From the NCBI GenBank assembly GCA_030272155.1, contig CP126196.1, positions 5,146,501-5,210,500 of the forward strand: a stretch of 64,000 bases of DNA, read 5' to 3'. Position 1 is the first letter of the stretch. Every line of letters begins with the position of its first letter. The translations under genes were made by a program, and so were the position numbers. Under the pieces are notes generated by a model. That model was not told the origin of the DNA. It worked only from the letters and a program-made list of their open reading frames with translations, and ran no database searches. The DNA is from Tetradesmus obliquus. Taxonomy: Eukaryota > Chlorophyta > Chlorophyceae > Sphaeropleales > Scenedesmaceae. This document shows positions 10,601 through 21,948 of the stretch, piece after piece.

Positions 10601-12892
10601 ATGCATCCATCCGGGCCAGCCTCTAACAGCTACCCTTTTAAATATAACTTCCACTGGATGCGCATGGTTGGCTCCTCAGTGGTTGCACAGTTGGCTGGCA
10701 TCTCCAGCCGGCCCCAGGCGACACTGCGTGCACCGCACGACTCACGCGCAACCTCCCACTCACTGATGCTGTTGCACGCCTGCTGCAGGTCAGCAGCAGC
10801 CATGTACAACAGCACGTTGCTTGAAGCAGCAGGTCAGCAGGGCCAGGCACAGCAGAAGCGCCAGCTGCGGGCACGCAGAGGGCGCAGTGCTGCTGCTGCT
10901 GCTGCTGGCAGCCCACCTGACGCGCCAGCAGCAGTAGAGCTGGATGCACCAGGGCCACTTGCCACCAGCAGCATTCCAGAACCTATAAGCAAGCATGTGA
11001 CAGGTCAACAGCAGCAGCAGCAGCAGCAGGCCCAGGAGCTTGACGATATTACCAACCAGTTGGATGTCGAGCCAGCTGCAGCACCCCAACATAAGGATGC
11101 CAAGCCGCAGCGCAAGAAGCAGCGCGGGCAGGCTGACACCAAACCTGCAGCCCAGCCTCAGCAGCAGCACATGTCGGCCTTTGAAGCCGAGCGCGCAGCG
11201 CGCATCGCAGCTAACATGGCTCGCCTGGCAGCATTAGAACTCCCGCAGCTAGCAGCAGGCCTCGCAGCAATGCAGCCAGCCGGCAGGGCCAAGGCAGCCG
11301 GCTCTGCTGCAGGGCCTAGTCAGCGCGGCGTGGGCAGCAGCAAGCGCAAGCGCAGCGAGGAGCAGCAGCAGCAGCCGCCGCGGCGCTCCGCACGGAACAA
11401 AGGAGAGGCCCCAGACCCCGCCACTGCAGGAGGCATTGATTATGAGGCAAGGGATGGCAGCGTGGTGCTGCTGCATGGTGCTTGGCACAGTGCAGTAGGC
11501 CACTTGAGCGGTGTGGCAGCAGCAGCAGCAGCGGCGCCGGAGCCGCCTGGGCCGCTGCCATTCCGCAGCAGCAATGGGGATGATGCGAGTGACGCCGCCT
11601 TCTTGGCATTGCTGGCAGCGCAGGCTGCAGCTGTGAGCGAGCAGCAGCAGCGCAGCAGCAGCAGCACTGATGCTGCTGGCAAGGCAAGCAGCAGCGGCAG
11701 CAGCAGCAGCAGTGGTGCTACTGGGCAGGAGCTGTCTGCTCTGAGCCTTGCTGCTGCTGACGTGGCGAAGATGACACGAGATGGCATCAGCTGCCTGGCC
11801 TTCCACCCCAGCAGCAGCAGGCTGCTCATCGCTGCAGCAGACAAGCAGGGCAAGGTGCGGCTGCGGCTGATAGGTGCTAGTGGTTGCTGTTGCCAGATGC
11901 GTTGTGCTGTGCTGTGGTGTGCTGTGCTGTGCTGTGCCGCAAAGCGAGCGCTGTGCACTGGTGTTTTCTGTGCTGTCATGTGCGGTGGTTGTTGAGCTGC
12001 ATTGCCACGTGTCGTTGCTGCGACTCTGCCCAATGCTTGTGAGCGCGCTTATGTTTGGCAGTGCAGGCTGTGTTGCAGAATGCGGCGCTTTGTCGGCACG
12101 AGTGATGCGCATGTCTGCTGCGCAGCATGCTGTCAGTATCATAACATCTCGACTTATCAACCGCTGATAGTCCTTGGATCCCCTGCTACAACTCTGCGCT
12201 GCTTGCAACTGTGTGTGCAGGTGGGCCTCTGGGACATCGACCATCCGGTGGACAGCAGCAGCAGTGACAGCAGCAGCAGCAGCAGCAGCAGCAGCTATGA
12301 CGGCATCCTCATGTTTGAGCCGCACAGGGACTACGTGAGCAGCCTGCGCTGGACCAACCCACACACGCTGATTAGCGGCAGTTATGATGGCACTGTGCGC
12401 ACGCTGGACGTCAACACTGGTGCGTTGGATGAGATGGGATGATGCTGTGGCTGCTGCATGGCTGACAAGCTAGTTTGGGGTGCAGCACATGGGCGGAGGC
12501 GGCGTGCTTGCGCTTCCTTTTATATGTTTGTAGCTGCAGTCCTGCTCATGTGGCCATGTGATGGTTTCAATGCAATGTGCAGGGCATGTTCCTCACTGGG
12601 TTAATAGTGAAAACAGCTCAGGACAACACCGCTTGCTGCTGCTGCTGCTGCTGCGTGCTGTGCTGCAGGCGTATGCGGCCTGCTGCCAGGTAGCTGGATG
12701 GGTGACTGGTTGGCTAGCTGACACTGCTCACTGCTGCTACTGCTGCTGCTGCTGCTGCTTCTGCAGGCGTGTGAGGCCTGCTGCCAGGTAGCTGGATGGG
12801 TGACTGGTTGGCTAGCTGACTCTGCTCACTGCTGGTGCTGCTGCTGGTGCTGGTGGTGCTGCTGCTGCTGCTGGTGCTGGTGGTGGTGGTGG

Positions 12893-12923
<31 letters not shown>

Positions 12924-14690
12924 ACAGGCGTGTGGGGATTGGTGCCAGGTGTGCCTGAGGAGGACAACAACTGGTCGGCTGGTGACGTCAGCGCTGATGG
13001 GTCGGTGCTGTACCTGGCTACGTCTGATGGCGGGCTCAGCGTGGTGGACGCCCGCAGCAGCAGCAGCAGCAGCGGCAGCGGCAGCGGCGGCAGCGTGGTT
13101 ATCGCCAACCGTAAGGTGAGGCAGTGTGCTGAGGCAGCAAGGTGCAGACAAGCGTGTGAACATCAGCAGGCACACGGTAGCTCTAAGGCTGGCTGCACAG
13201 TAATGCATGTGAGTGTGTTATGTGCCGATTCTGCACTGCTGCATTGCTGACTGTGGTGTGCTCGTGTTTTTCGCTGTGCCCCCACCTCGCTCCCATTATG
13301 AAACACTTTTCTGCTCCTGCCGCCAGGTCAACACGCTGCACCTGCACGCCAACCAGCGCCACCTGGCCAGCTCAGCCAGTGACGGCAGCGTGGCAGTGTG
13401 GGACGTGCGCAACCTGGCAGCAGCAGCAGGCGGCGGCGGCGGCAAAAGCAGAAGCAGCAGCAAGGCAGCAAAGCCGCTGTGCAGTGTGGGCCATGCCAAG
13501 AGCAGCCAGGGCGCGTATTGGTGCCCTGATGGGAGGTGGGGTGCTGGCTTGGCTTGGCAGCACGTGTGTGCATGTTGGCTTTGCCTGTACTCTTTTGTTA
13601 CAGGGGCAGGGTGCTATCGTATGTGCGCAGCTTGGCAGCACATATGCATGGTCGCTTTGCCGTGTTGTGTTCTCTTACAACGGCAGGGTGCCACATGTAT
13701 ATGTGCAGCTTGTCAGCGCTTTGTTGGCTAGCAGCGCTGTGCCTGGTGTGTTGCACTGTCCCAGATGTGCCTGTCTCGTATCCTTCGCTCAAAGCGCCGC
13801 ACAATCGAGCAGCACCTGACTTGAGATGTGACCGTTGCTGTGCCGTTGCTGCTGCTGCTGCAGTGGCCGGCTGCTGAGCATCAGCTTTGACGACACGCTG
13901 CGTGTGTGGCAAGACCCCGCAGGACCTGACAGCAGCTGCAAGCTGCAGCAGGCGGTGAGTGACGCCGCCAGCAGCAACGGCGGTTGCTCAATGCTCAGCC
14001 AGCAGTTCTGGCCACAGCCTGGATGTGCTGTGTCACTGCCAGCTCTAGTGCCTGGAGAGTGGATAGCAAGTTGGCCTCTGCAGCAATCTGCTGCACTCAC
14101 TGTCCTTGCGCTGCAGCCAGCATGCCACTCGTCTGCCGCATGCATGCTTCCGTCACGGTTCTTCTGCAGCCCCTCACGCAGCGCTCATGTAACGTGACGG
14201 GGTCTATAGGCCGGAATCGAGGCTCAGAGGCATCGCCTTTTGGGGTATCGTTACATTGGTAGCTGAGCGGGTTGAAAGGATTTCGTAGCCGAGTCGGTAG
14301 AGTGCCGCTCGAACCCCACTGAGCTACAGATCGACTATGAGGCGATGCCTCTGAGCCTCGATTCCGGCCTATAGACCCCGTCACGTTACAGCTCACATCA
14401 CACTGCTTGCTTCTTTTGTTTCCTTGCCGCAGCGTGTCATCAAGCACAACAACAACACGGGCCGCTGGGTGGTGCCCTTCCGCCCAGCCTGGAGCCCCGC
14501 AGGCGATGCAGTGCTCACAGGGGACATGAAGCGTGGCGTGGCGCTGTTTGACGCTGCCAGCGGTGCGCAAAAGTGTCTGCTGGCTTCTGAATATTTGACT
14601 GCCATTCCCAGCAGGCTGGCGCTGCATCCTGCGGGGCTGCCGGTGATGGCGGCTGCCACATCCAGCGGGCGCGTGCACATCTGGCGGTGA
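10601..14690 (+). CDS. WDR76: WDR76/CMR1-type WD40-repeat DNA-damage-binding protein, 6 exons
   Basis: Exons: 10601-11854, 12221-12419, 12928-13115, 13327-13535, 13864-13954, 14433-14690 (2199 nt, 732 aa, all phases conserved). The N-terminal third is basic and low-complexity (polyQ, polyA, SSKRKRSEEQ) and includes the family helix SAFEAERAARIAANMARL. WD40 blades follow: ISCLAFHPSSSRLLIAAADKQG, VGLWDID, VSSLRWTNPHTLISGSYDGT, VWGLVPGVPEEDNNWSAGD, LASSASDGSVAVWDVRN, RLLSISFDDTLRVW, and the diagnostic HNNNTGRWVVPFRPAW before GRVHIWR at the stop. WDR76/CMR1 proteins are nuclear chromatin- and UV-damaged-DNA-associated beta-propellers. The first 67 codons before MYNSTLLEAA (ATG 10802) are doubtful, and the later Met may be the true start. 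Confidence 0.87.
12660..12927 (+). repeat. Duplicated acceptor region before WDR76 exon 3
   Basis: A unit of CTG repeats, CAG acceptor, gcgt(a/g)tg..gcctgctgccag and a block ending ggttggctagctgac occurs twice (near 12640-12721 and 12740-12822) before the true acceptor at 12927. The CTG tract immediately before the real exon is over 40 bp. Confidence 0.7.
14188..14390. mobile_element. MITE with perfect 50-bp terminal inverted repeats, inside the last WDR76 intron
   Basis: Bases 14188-14237 are the exact reverse complement of 14341-14390 (50 of 50), starting TGTAAC and ending GTTACA. The element is flanked on both sides by GCTCA (14183-14187 and 14391-14395), a 5-bp target-site duplication. 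The 103-base centre encodes no protein; it holds TAGCCGAGTCGG, which fits the tRNA A-box consensus, and a second A-box-like copy in reverse orientation next to a reversed GGTTCGA. The perfect arms indicate a young or recently mobilised copy. It lies within intron 5 (13955-14432), leaving the splice sites intact. The superfamily is not assigned. Confidence 0.9.
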
Positions 14691-14930
14691 CACTGTGATA
14701 TTATGCACATCTGGCGCTGAGGTTGTGATAGTGTGGCCACAGCTACCGGCGGGCTGGGGGCTTCATTTTGAAAATGTATGTTGTTGACAGAGATATTTTG
14801 GCTGCCGGTGATGGCGGCTGCCACATCCAGCGGGCGCACATCTGGCGGTGATGCTGCCATATGACCACAGCTAGTGGGGGTTGCTGCATCCAGCGGGCGC
14901 GTGCACATCTGGCGCTGATGCTGTAGATGA
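14691..14930 (+). repeat. Downstream copies of the WDR76 terminal codons and stop
   Basis: The end of the gene (coding ATSSGRVHIWR and stop) is followed by a fragment at about 14704-14719, a longer copy at about 14802-14850 and another at about 14880-14921. All contain the HIW(R) block and a TGA. They lie in the 3' UTR or flank. Confidence 0.75.
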
Positions 14931-16745
14931 TTGTGTGGCCAGGGCTAGTAGCCTGGGGCCTTCAGAGTGTATGGTGCGTGCTTTGTGGTGCTTGTGGTGC
15001 GGATGAGTGAGAGTGAATGGCAGGTGTAGGTGCAATGCAGGGTGCAGAAATATGTGTGGGGTGGGGTTGCAGGGAGAGAGCGGCAGGCTGTTTGTGCAGG
15101 ACAAGCAGCTGGATGATGCTGCAATATGAGGCAGGGCAGCTGCCGCTTGAGATGGCAGGCAGCGCAGACTCTGCTACCAGCGCAGAGTCTGAGAGAGGGT
15201 TGATGCGATATCATGTTGAGTTTTTATTGTAGCTGTTTGTGTGGTGTGCTTCGCCGTGCAGTGCTGTGCTTCCATGGCGCAGTCAGGCCTGGTGCTGTGG
15301 GTGCTCATTTCTGCTGTGCAGTGACGAAGCCAGTGTGACATGACATCGTGTGAGACATAAAGCAACTGTGGGTTATCTATGGTGTGGCTGGACAATCAAG
15401 TTTTGAGCGGCGCTCAAGTCTGCTACTTTGGCTTGGAAGTCTGACGCATTTATGATGTTCAGGCAAAATGTATGTGCTTGTCTTGCAGATCAGCTCCATT
15501 TCTGTTGTTGATTTGGATCATTACATCATCGTGAAATGGAGGAGGTGTGCAAAGGTGGTGTGTTGCCTGCAATTCTTTATGCTGCTCTGCTGTGCTGCTG
15601 GCATGGTCCATGGGCTGTGTACAGCCAGAACTTCTCAAGCAGTGCTGCATGAGCAGGGGCCTGCTAGATATCAAAGCTCGTCATTTTTTGACTCAATGTT
15701 AAGCTTTTGCGCTTTGGACTTGTGACGCGGTGCATCTGCTGAACAGTGTGTGCTGCACCTTGACACCTTCAGCCAACAGTTGGCTTGACGTTGGTGAATC
15801 GTTGATGGTTGAAACTGCTGGCACAACACAGCGATCACTCGTTGTACGGGACTTGCTGTTTAGTATTCTGCTTTCGAATGTGTTGTCGTAGCGCGACGTA
15901 AACGCCACCCGGAGTGCTGAGCTAGTGAGGCGCGTAGAAGGGCGCGCAGCATCTTACTACATGCACATGCACTCCCTGCCATGCTGCAAAAATACTTTAT
16001 ACGTATTATGAGTTTATAGAAGTCACTCAACGCACATAAGTTGGTTCATCGTGCAATACAACATTAGTCACTCCAGGGTCCAGGCGATGTCCACACAACT
16101 GTGCATCACGCTCGGCGAGAAGACTTGGTGCTGCTGGGCTTTCTCCCCTTTCAATAGCGCTGTTTTGCTGCCCGTGACTGTCGCGTCGCCAACGGCTGCG
16201 CTGTAGCAACCCGAAGTGATAGTCGCGGGCGTTCCGTTTGAACTCAGGGGTGCTGTGTTCGTTCACACTTGAAGTACTAAAGTGCAGTACTCCTGCACAC
16301 CTCGCTGCAGTTCCCTCTGGCCGTTGATCGGGGACTCTGGCCTTCACCGTCACGCACACCTGTGGCCGAGGGACGCCGAAAAACTTTGAATAAGCCGGTG
16401 AGTGCTTTGCTGGAACCGTATATGGAAGCTGTGCAGATCGCTGTTCCGGCCCGAGGTGACTGGACTTGCTGCTACACCCGGTGCTGCTGCTGGGACCTTG
16501 TTCCTCAACTTTGAATTTCTCCTGCCACACCGCCCGCCTTGTTGCTTCGGGTGGCAGTGCAGACGTACCTGTGCGTGACGCAAGGAGTGCTGGCTGTGCA
16601 CTGCTGTGTGTGCTGCTGCTGACATGTCACTGCAGGCAGGGACACTACTGTAGGCACCAAGCAGTGGGGCACGCAGGACCATCGCTCCAGTGCGTGCTCC
16701 AAGCAGCAAGCTGGAGCCCTTTTTTGAACTCCCCTGCATCACTTC
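14931..16745. other. Intergenic region upstream of the bZIP gene
   Basis: No confidently supported gene. Bases 15900-16500 have more even composition than the surroundings and hold a 167-codon minus-strand frame (16027-16530) that is not repeat-derived but matches nothing I recognise; it may be leader or promoter sequence of the bZIP gene. Confidence 0.35.
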
Positions 16746-19050
16746 ATGGATGCAGCTGTGAGGGATCAGCTACAGGTGCGCTGCTGTTGACAGGTTCACA
16801 CCATGTCTGTTGTGCTTGGCAGTTGCTGAGCAGCATTCGCACAGCAGCGCCAGGACTGCCAGCAATGCAGCTGTGTAGTCGGCCATCTGCTGCTGCAGCA
16901 GCAGAAGCAGCAGTAGATTTGCGGTGTCAAAGAAGCAAGACAGCCAGCGTGCGCTGAGCGCAGCACGCAGCATATACGCAGCAGTTACTTCAGGGCGCCA
17001 CCGCCGGAAGCACTGGACATGCGCTGCTGTGTCTGTTGTGCTCGCATCCTTGTATCTGTCCATCTGCCTTCGCATCAGCAACCATCGTGCTGCTGCTGCT
17101 GCTGCTGCTGTTGTGCAGGGTGACGCACAGTTCTCCGGCAACGGCTCAGCAGAAGTAAAGCGGCAGCGCATGTCAGATGACGCAGACTACCAACCGGCCG
17201 CACAGCGCAGCGCTGCAGCAGCGGCAGCAGCAGCAGCAGCAGCGGCGGCGGGCGGCATCGTAGGCGATAGCGACAGCGCAGGCTCGTACCGTGCAGCGCA
17301 GCCGCACATCGCTTCTGCAGCTGGCGTGGAGCAGCAGCTGCTGCGGCTGCAGAGTCAGCAGGGCGCTGCAGCACGTGCAGCAGAGCAGCAGTATGGAGGG
17401 GACCTCAGCAGACTGCTAGAGCTGCAGCATGCCTCATCATATGCCACAAGCCTTGCTGCCGGTGCTGGCAATGCGAATCTGGCTGCAGTCATGGCGGCCG
17501 CAAACGCTGCTGCTGCTGCCGCCGCCGCTGCTGCTGCCACGGAGACCACGGGTACGAGTAAGGACGATGGCTCTGAGGACGAGCGGGTGCGGCGGCGGCG
17601 CGAGATCAACCGCAACAGCCAGAAACGCATCAGGGAGCGGCGCAACAAGGAGATGGAGTCAGTGCGGCACGAGGTGGGCCAAGATTGCCACCTGCTGCAT
17701 TTCCTTATTGTTGCCTGTTGAATTTTGAGGTTGTATCTGTTTTCTAGTGGTTGTGAGTCTGTGCAGCAAGAGCTGGGGCAAACCTCCCAGTCTTATCGAG
17801 TATTTGAAGATTGTTTGTTACAATCCGTGCGGCATGATGTGGGCCAGGATTGCAACCTGCTGAAGTTCCAGTTCGTTTCTGTATGAACAGCTCTTGTAAA
17901 AGGGTGTGCTGCACAAAGTGGGCCAAGATTGCAACCTGCTGCAATCCCAGTTGGTTGCTGTTTTGACAGTTGTTGTGGGTTCCGTGCAGCATGAGGCTGG
18001 TGGTGATGGCCGTGATGTGACAATGCATATTGACATAGAGTTTATGCTCGCTGACGCTGCTGTCATGTGTTTGTTGTCACTTGCCTGCTGCTGCTGCTGC
18101 TGCAGTCCATCAAGCTGCAGCAGGACAACGACCTGCTGGTGAAGCAGGTGGAGGGGCTCACACTGGAGAAGGCCGACATGCTGCGCCAGATACAGGTGCG
18201 GCCCAGCATGATGAACTTCGATGAGTGAAGTTTAAATCAAACTAGAGTTGCACTGCTTCCACTTTTGCATTGGCTGCGTTTAGTTCATGGCAGCGGCCAC
18301 ACTGAGCTGTGCATCATGCATGATAGATTCCTGCAGCCATGTTTGTGGTTCCGACCAGTCAAGGTGTGTCAGGGTAGGTGCTGCGGTTGGTGTTGCGCTG
18401 GCAAGGGGCTCACGCTGGAGAAGGCCGACATGCTGCGCCAGATACAGGTGCGGCCCAGCATGGTGATATTCAAAGAGTAACAAGCTCATAAACCAAGTTG
18501 TGTTGCCACCACTTTTGCTTTGGCTGTGTTGCCACCACCTTTGCATTGGCTGCGTTTGGTTTGTGACAGCGGCCACATAGAGCTGTGCGTCATTTTTGTG
18601 TAGCTACCTGCAGCCATGTCTGTGGCCCTGACCAGTCAGGGTGTGGCAGGGTAGGTGCTGCTTGGCGCTCACGCTGGAGAGGGCTGACATGCTGTGGCAG
18701 ATACAGGTGGGGGCAGCGCAGCGGCATCGGCAGCTGTGCATGCACTGGACACCTGCTGTGCCCGCCTCAACACATACATGCCTGCCTGCAGCTACGTCTG
18801 CTGTTCTGGTCGATTGAACTGTGTCAGGGCACGCATGCATGGCCTGCTGCTGTGCCTGCAGGACCTCGTGACATAACACTGCTGGCACATCGACATGCCT
18901 GGGCAAAGTGTCCACCGGTGACTGATGTTGCTGCAGGCTGCGCTTTGTATGCCTGGCGGACTGCTGCTGCCTGTAGCACTCGTGACAAAGGATAGATAAA
19001 GAGAAACATGAATAGGTAGAGGTGTTGCATGGTGTATCAGAGTGACACAA

Positions 19051-19086
<36 letters not shown>

Positions 19087-19386
19087 CTGCAGGACCTCAC
19101 CGAGAAGTGGCAGCAGTCCATCGCGGAGAACGCATGGCTCAACCGCGAAAACATCCAGCTGCGCAACAGCCTGCAGCAGCTGAACAGCCTTGTGGCGGGC
19201 TCTGCTGCAGCAGCAGGGGGGCCCACAGGGCCCAGCGCGGGAGGAGGCATGGCAGCAGCAGGGGGTGGCAGCGGCGGCGGCGGCTCTGCTGCTGCTGCTG
19301 CAGCAGCGGAGGGTATGGGGGTGCTTGGCAGTCTGGCGCTGGGGCTCAACCTGCCGCTGCATGGCATGAGCAGCACGCAGCGCTGA
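16746..19386 (+). CDS. bZIP transcription factor, 4 exons
   Basis: Exons: 16746-16775 (MDAAVRDQLQ), 17119-17673, 18106-18195, 19093-19386 (969 nt, 322 aa). Residues about 165-190 form the basic region RRRREINRNSQKRIRERRNK, with the invariant N-x7-R (NRNSQKRIR). A leucine zipper follows across the exon 2/3/4 junctions with heptad positions V, L, L, L, M, L (IKLQQDNDLLVKQVEGL, TLEKADMLRQIQDL). N-terminal residues are Ala/Gln-rich, typical of an activation or linker region; the C-terminus is Gly/Ala-rich and ends LHGMSSTQR. bZIP proteins bind DNA as dimers in the nucleus. The 30-nt first exon was chosen because its phase fits and MDAAVRDQLQ reads plausibly. An alternative start is ATG 17170 (MSDDADYQ), and further upstream exons are possible. 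Confidence 0.8.
17821..18015 (+). repeat. Copies of the bZIP exon 2 donor side
   Basis: The boundary of exon 2 (GTGCGGCACGAG followed by gtgggccaagattgc) at 17661-17690 recurs in degenerate form at about 17826, 17905 and 17982 within intron 2, with the following CACCTGCTGCA block also copied. Confidence 0.75.
18400..18720 (+). repeat. Copies of the bZIP exon 3 end
   Basis: The end of exon 3 (GGGCTCAC.CTGGAGAAGGCCGACATGCTGCGCCAGATACAG) is repeated nearly intact at about 18407-18448 with its donor, and in degenerate form at about 18664-18706. Both lie in intron 3, about 250 bp apart. Confidence 0.8.
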
Positions 19387-19410
19387 AGGCAGCACGCGCC
19401 TGAAAGGCGG

Positions 19411-19442
<32 letters not shown>

Positions 19443-19459
19443 AGGACTGAGGCGTCGGC

Positions 19460-20095
19460 AGGGTGTCCTGCAGAATGTGCCTTGTGGGTCACACAGTGCG
19501 GCAGGCTGCTGCGGTGCGCTTGTACTTCTCTTTGGTTGCCGCCCTGGTGGAGCGCTCGGAGCCAATGTGTGCAGCAGCAGCAGCAGCAGCAGCAGAGGGT
19601 ATGGGTGGGTTGGGGAGCCTTGCACTAGGCCTCAACCTGCCGCTGCATGGCATGAGCAGCACGCAGCGCTGAAGGCAGCACACGCGTGGCACGGGAGTTG
19701 AACGGCTGCCGCTGCGGAACTCAAAGCGGAGTGTGCCTTGTTGGACACGCGGCGCGCGGCAGAAGCTTCTGAAGTGCCCTGGTGCTTGTCCGCTGCTGTT
19801 GCCGCCCTGGTGGAGTGCATGAGCAGCACGCAGGGCTGAAAGCAGCAAGTGCGCCTGTGTGAGCCTGGCACGGAAGTGGCTGCTGTTGCTGCAGAGCTGC
19901 GGTGGGATGTGCCTTGTTGGACACCCGGCACGCGGCAGGCTTCTGCGCTGGCCTTGTACTTGTCTGCTGCTGTTGCCGCCCTGGCATGGGAGCTGCTGCT
20001 GCCGCTGCAGAATTGAGGCTCTGCATGTGCCTTGTTGGTCACCCAGCGCGGCAGGCTTTGCCCTTGTGCTTGGCGGCCTGGTAGAGTGCAGCGAG
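19460..20095 (+). repeat. Downstream copies of the bZIP terminal exon and a 180-bp class flank repeat
   Basis: A second copy of the last coding block (Ala run, EGMGGLGSLALGLNLPLHG MSSTQR, stop) lies at about 19570-19672. The adjacent motif gtgccttgttgg(a/t)cac..gcggcaggc recurs near 19480, 19730, 19910 and 20028, so the 3' flank is a degenerate tandem array. Confidence 0.75.
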
Positions 20096-21948
20096 TGATG
20101 CAGCGCAGATGTGTGTGCTCGGGCCTCTGGATGTGCCACAATGCGCAGCTGGGGGGTTGGTGTGTGCGCCGCTGCAGCGCTTGTCGGCATACGCATATGC
20201 AGTGTGTGGCATCACACCGAGCTGCAGGAGCAGGGGTGGAGTTTGAGTGCATAAACACAGGCTGCAGCGCAGTACGCTGCTTGTGTGGAGGCCGCTGTGT
20301 GCGGTGCGCTGCATGAACCGTGCCTGCAGCACAGTGCGCTGCTTGGCTTGGAGGCTGCTAGCATTGCCCTGCCGGTGCAGATGTGTCCATGGGCTTGCTT
20401 ACCCAGATCGTGATCGGATTCTTTTTGACCAGATGACACTTGTCGTGTAGGTAGTGACCATTGCTACGGTTGTGCTACATCAGCTGCAGTTGCTTTTGGG
20501 TGGCTTGTGGGACGTGGCAGCATTGATAGGGCTGTGGGGAGGCTGCTGTGTCTGGCACTGCTTCAGCTGCCAAGGAGCACCTGAGCGCCTAGAACAGCCT
20601 GTGCAGACACGTTATAACGTCGAGAAATGTTGTCTCCCAGTATGCTCGTGTGGTGGGGTTTGCTGGCCAGCAGTACATCTGGCCTTGATTAGCAAGCGTG
20701 CATTGCATGCATGAGAGCTCCCATCGTTACTTGGTAGCTTTGAACACATTACAGCCCCTTGATGACTGCTCGAGGTGTTGAAGGCCCCTTTTGTTGCCAC
20801 AAATGCAGAGCCTCATGCACAGAGTCTGTGCTGCCACATTTGCAGTTGTGACATAGTTGTCACATGCTCACCAGTACCAGCACTGTGTTCACTTCTGTGG
20901 TTAAGGTGGAAGGAGCTGTTACCTTCCCACCAACTAAGCCGGTCAGTGTGCACAAACGTTGCCGTCCTCAGGATGCTTGTGCTGTGCTGCTGGGTCGTGT
21001 CAGCAGCAGCTTGACTTGAATAGAAGTGATCACGCACTGCCATTGCCACAAGCAGCATTTGTCTGCCAGGCTTGCAGAGCATCCCCGCGCATGTGCCATA
21101 CTTTGCTGGCTGGTTGTGCGATCTTGCGTGTGTTGGCCGTGAACGAGCCCTCAACGTGCTACTATACCACTAACAAACCACACACTGTTCGTTTCAGCCT
21201 CGGCTGGAACGAACAATGTGTTGTTTGTCAAGAGTATAGTGTTGTTTGTCAAGAGCACTTTGAGGGCTCGTTCATGGTGGTTTCTTAACAGCAACAAGCA
21301 CATGTGCGTGAAGCAGCCTGCTTCTGAGAAGACCTTGAGGCCACGCTGGCACGGGCATGTGCTGCACCCCAAGACCACTCAATGCTTGGGCCAGGACTGG
21401 TTGCTTGGGTTTTGCTGGGTCCCTGAAGAATGTGAACCCAGTGTGCTCTCTGTTTGAAGAGGCATGTCTGGCGTCACTCGCCAGCAGTTGCGGCAGCGCC
21501 TGCGCTGGAACTCCGGTTGAATTCAGATATCAGGGGTTCAACAAGCTAGTGTAGTGCTGCAATGCATGCTCTCAGCATACTGTGTCTGCTGTTGATGGAG
21601 TGATCATGGTCGTGTAACGCAAGCTACGTGCTCTGATACCCTGTAGAGCAGCAGCAACCTTGGATGCAGGTGCATGGGCCATGCGTGTATCACCCCCTGC
21701 CACTGCTGCAGCAGGGCAGTCACCAACGCGCGCTCGCCATATGCGCCCTATGAGCATACGGTGCATGTTTGCCGACATGTTTGGCTCTTTCTCAAGGCGC
21801 CTGCTGCTCTGCTGTTACTTCAAACCAAACCATGCACCCTGCCAGGTGTGCAGTGCGAGGTTCTCCTGCCCACTTATGTCACCAGCCCTGCATGCAGCCA
21901 TTAGCTTAGATCTGCTTGTTGGTACCTTTCCACTGACACAGCTGAAAC
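20096..21948. other. Intergenic region between bZIP and MIX17 genes
   Basis: No supported gene. A foldback element is annotated separately at 21137-21281. The stretch before 21949 is the presumed MIX17 promoter; no motif was recognised. Confidence 0.4.
21137..21281. mobile_element. Foldback (MITE-like) element, about 145 bp
   Basis: The left end (ccgtgaacgagccctcaacg, from about 21137) is mirrored by the right end (tttgagggctcgttcatgg, to about 21281) with about two mismatches in 24. Inside, actatacc..aacaaaccacacactgttcg pairs imperfectly with cgaacaatgtgttgtttg..gtatagt, so nearly the whole element can fold into one hairpin. A 20-base block is tandemly doubled in the right arm. No clear target-site duplication was found. 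Confidence 0.6.

Noticed and set aside
14285-14335. Possible tRNA gene (A-box-like and B-box-like blocks)
   Set aside because: The A-box and the reversed B-box-like block point in opposite directions and no cloverleaf with acceptor stem forms. It is the core of the MITE, at most tRNA-derived.
16027-16530. 167-codon minus-strand frame upstream of the bZIP gene
   Set aside because: Not repeat-derived, but no motif, no splice partners and no recognisable similarity; kept only as a note in the intergenic entry.
18604-19625. Long minus-strand frames across the bZIP C-terminal exon
   Set aside because: Repeat shadows of CTG/CAG tracts; the plus-strand bZIP reading has basic region and heptads.
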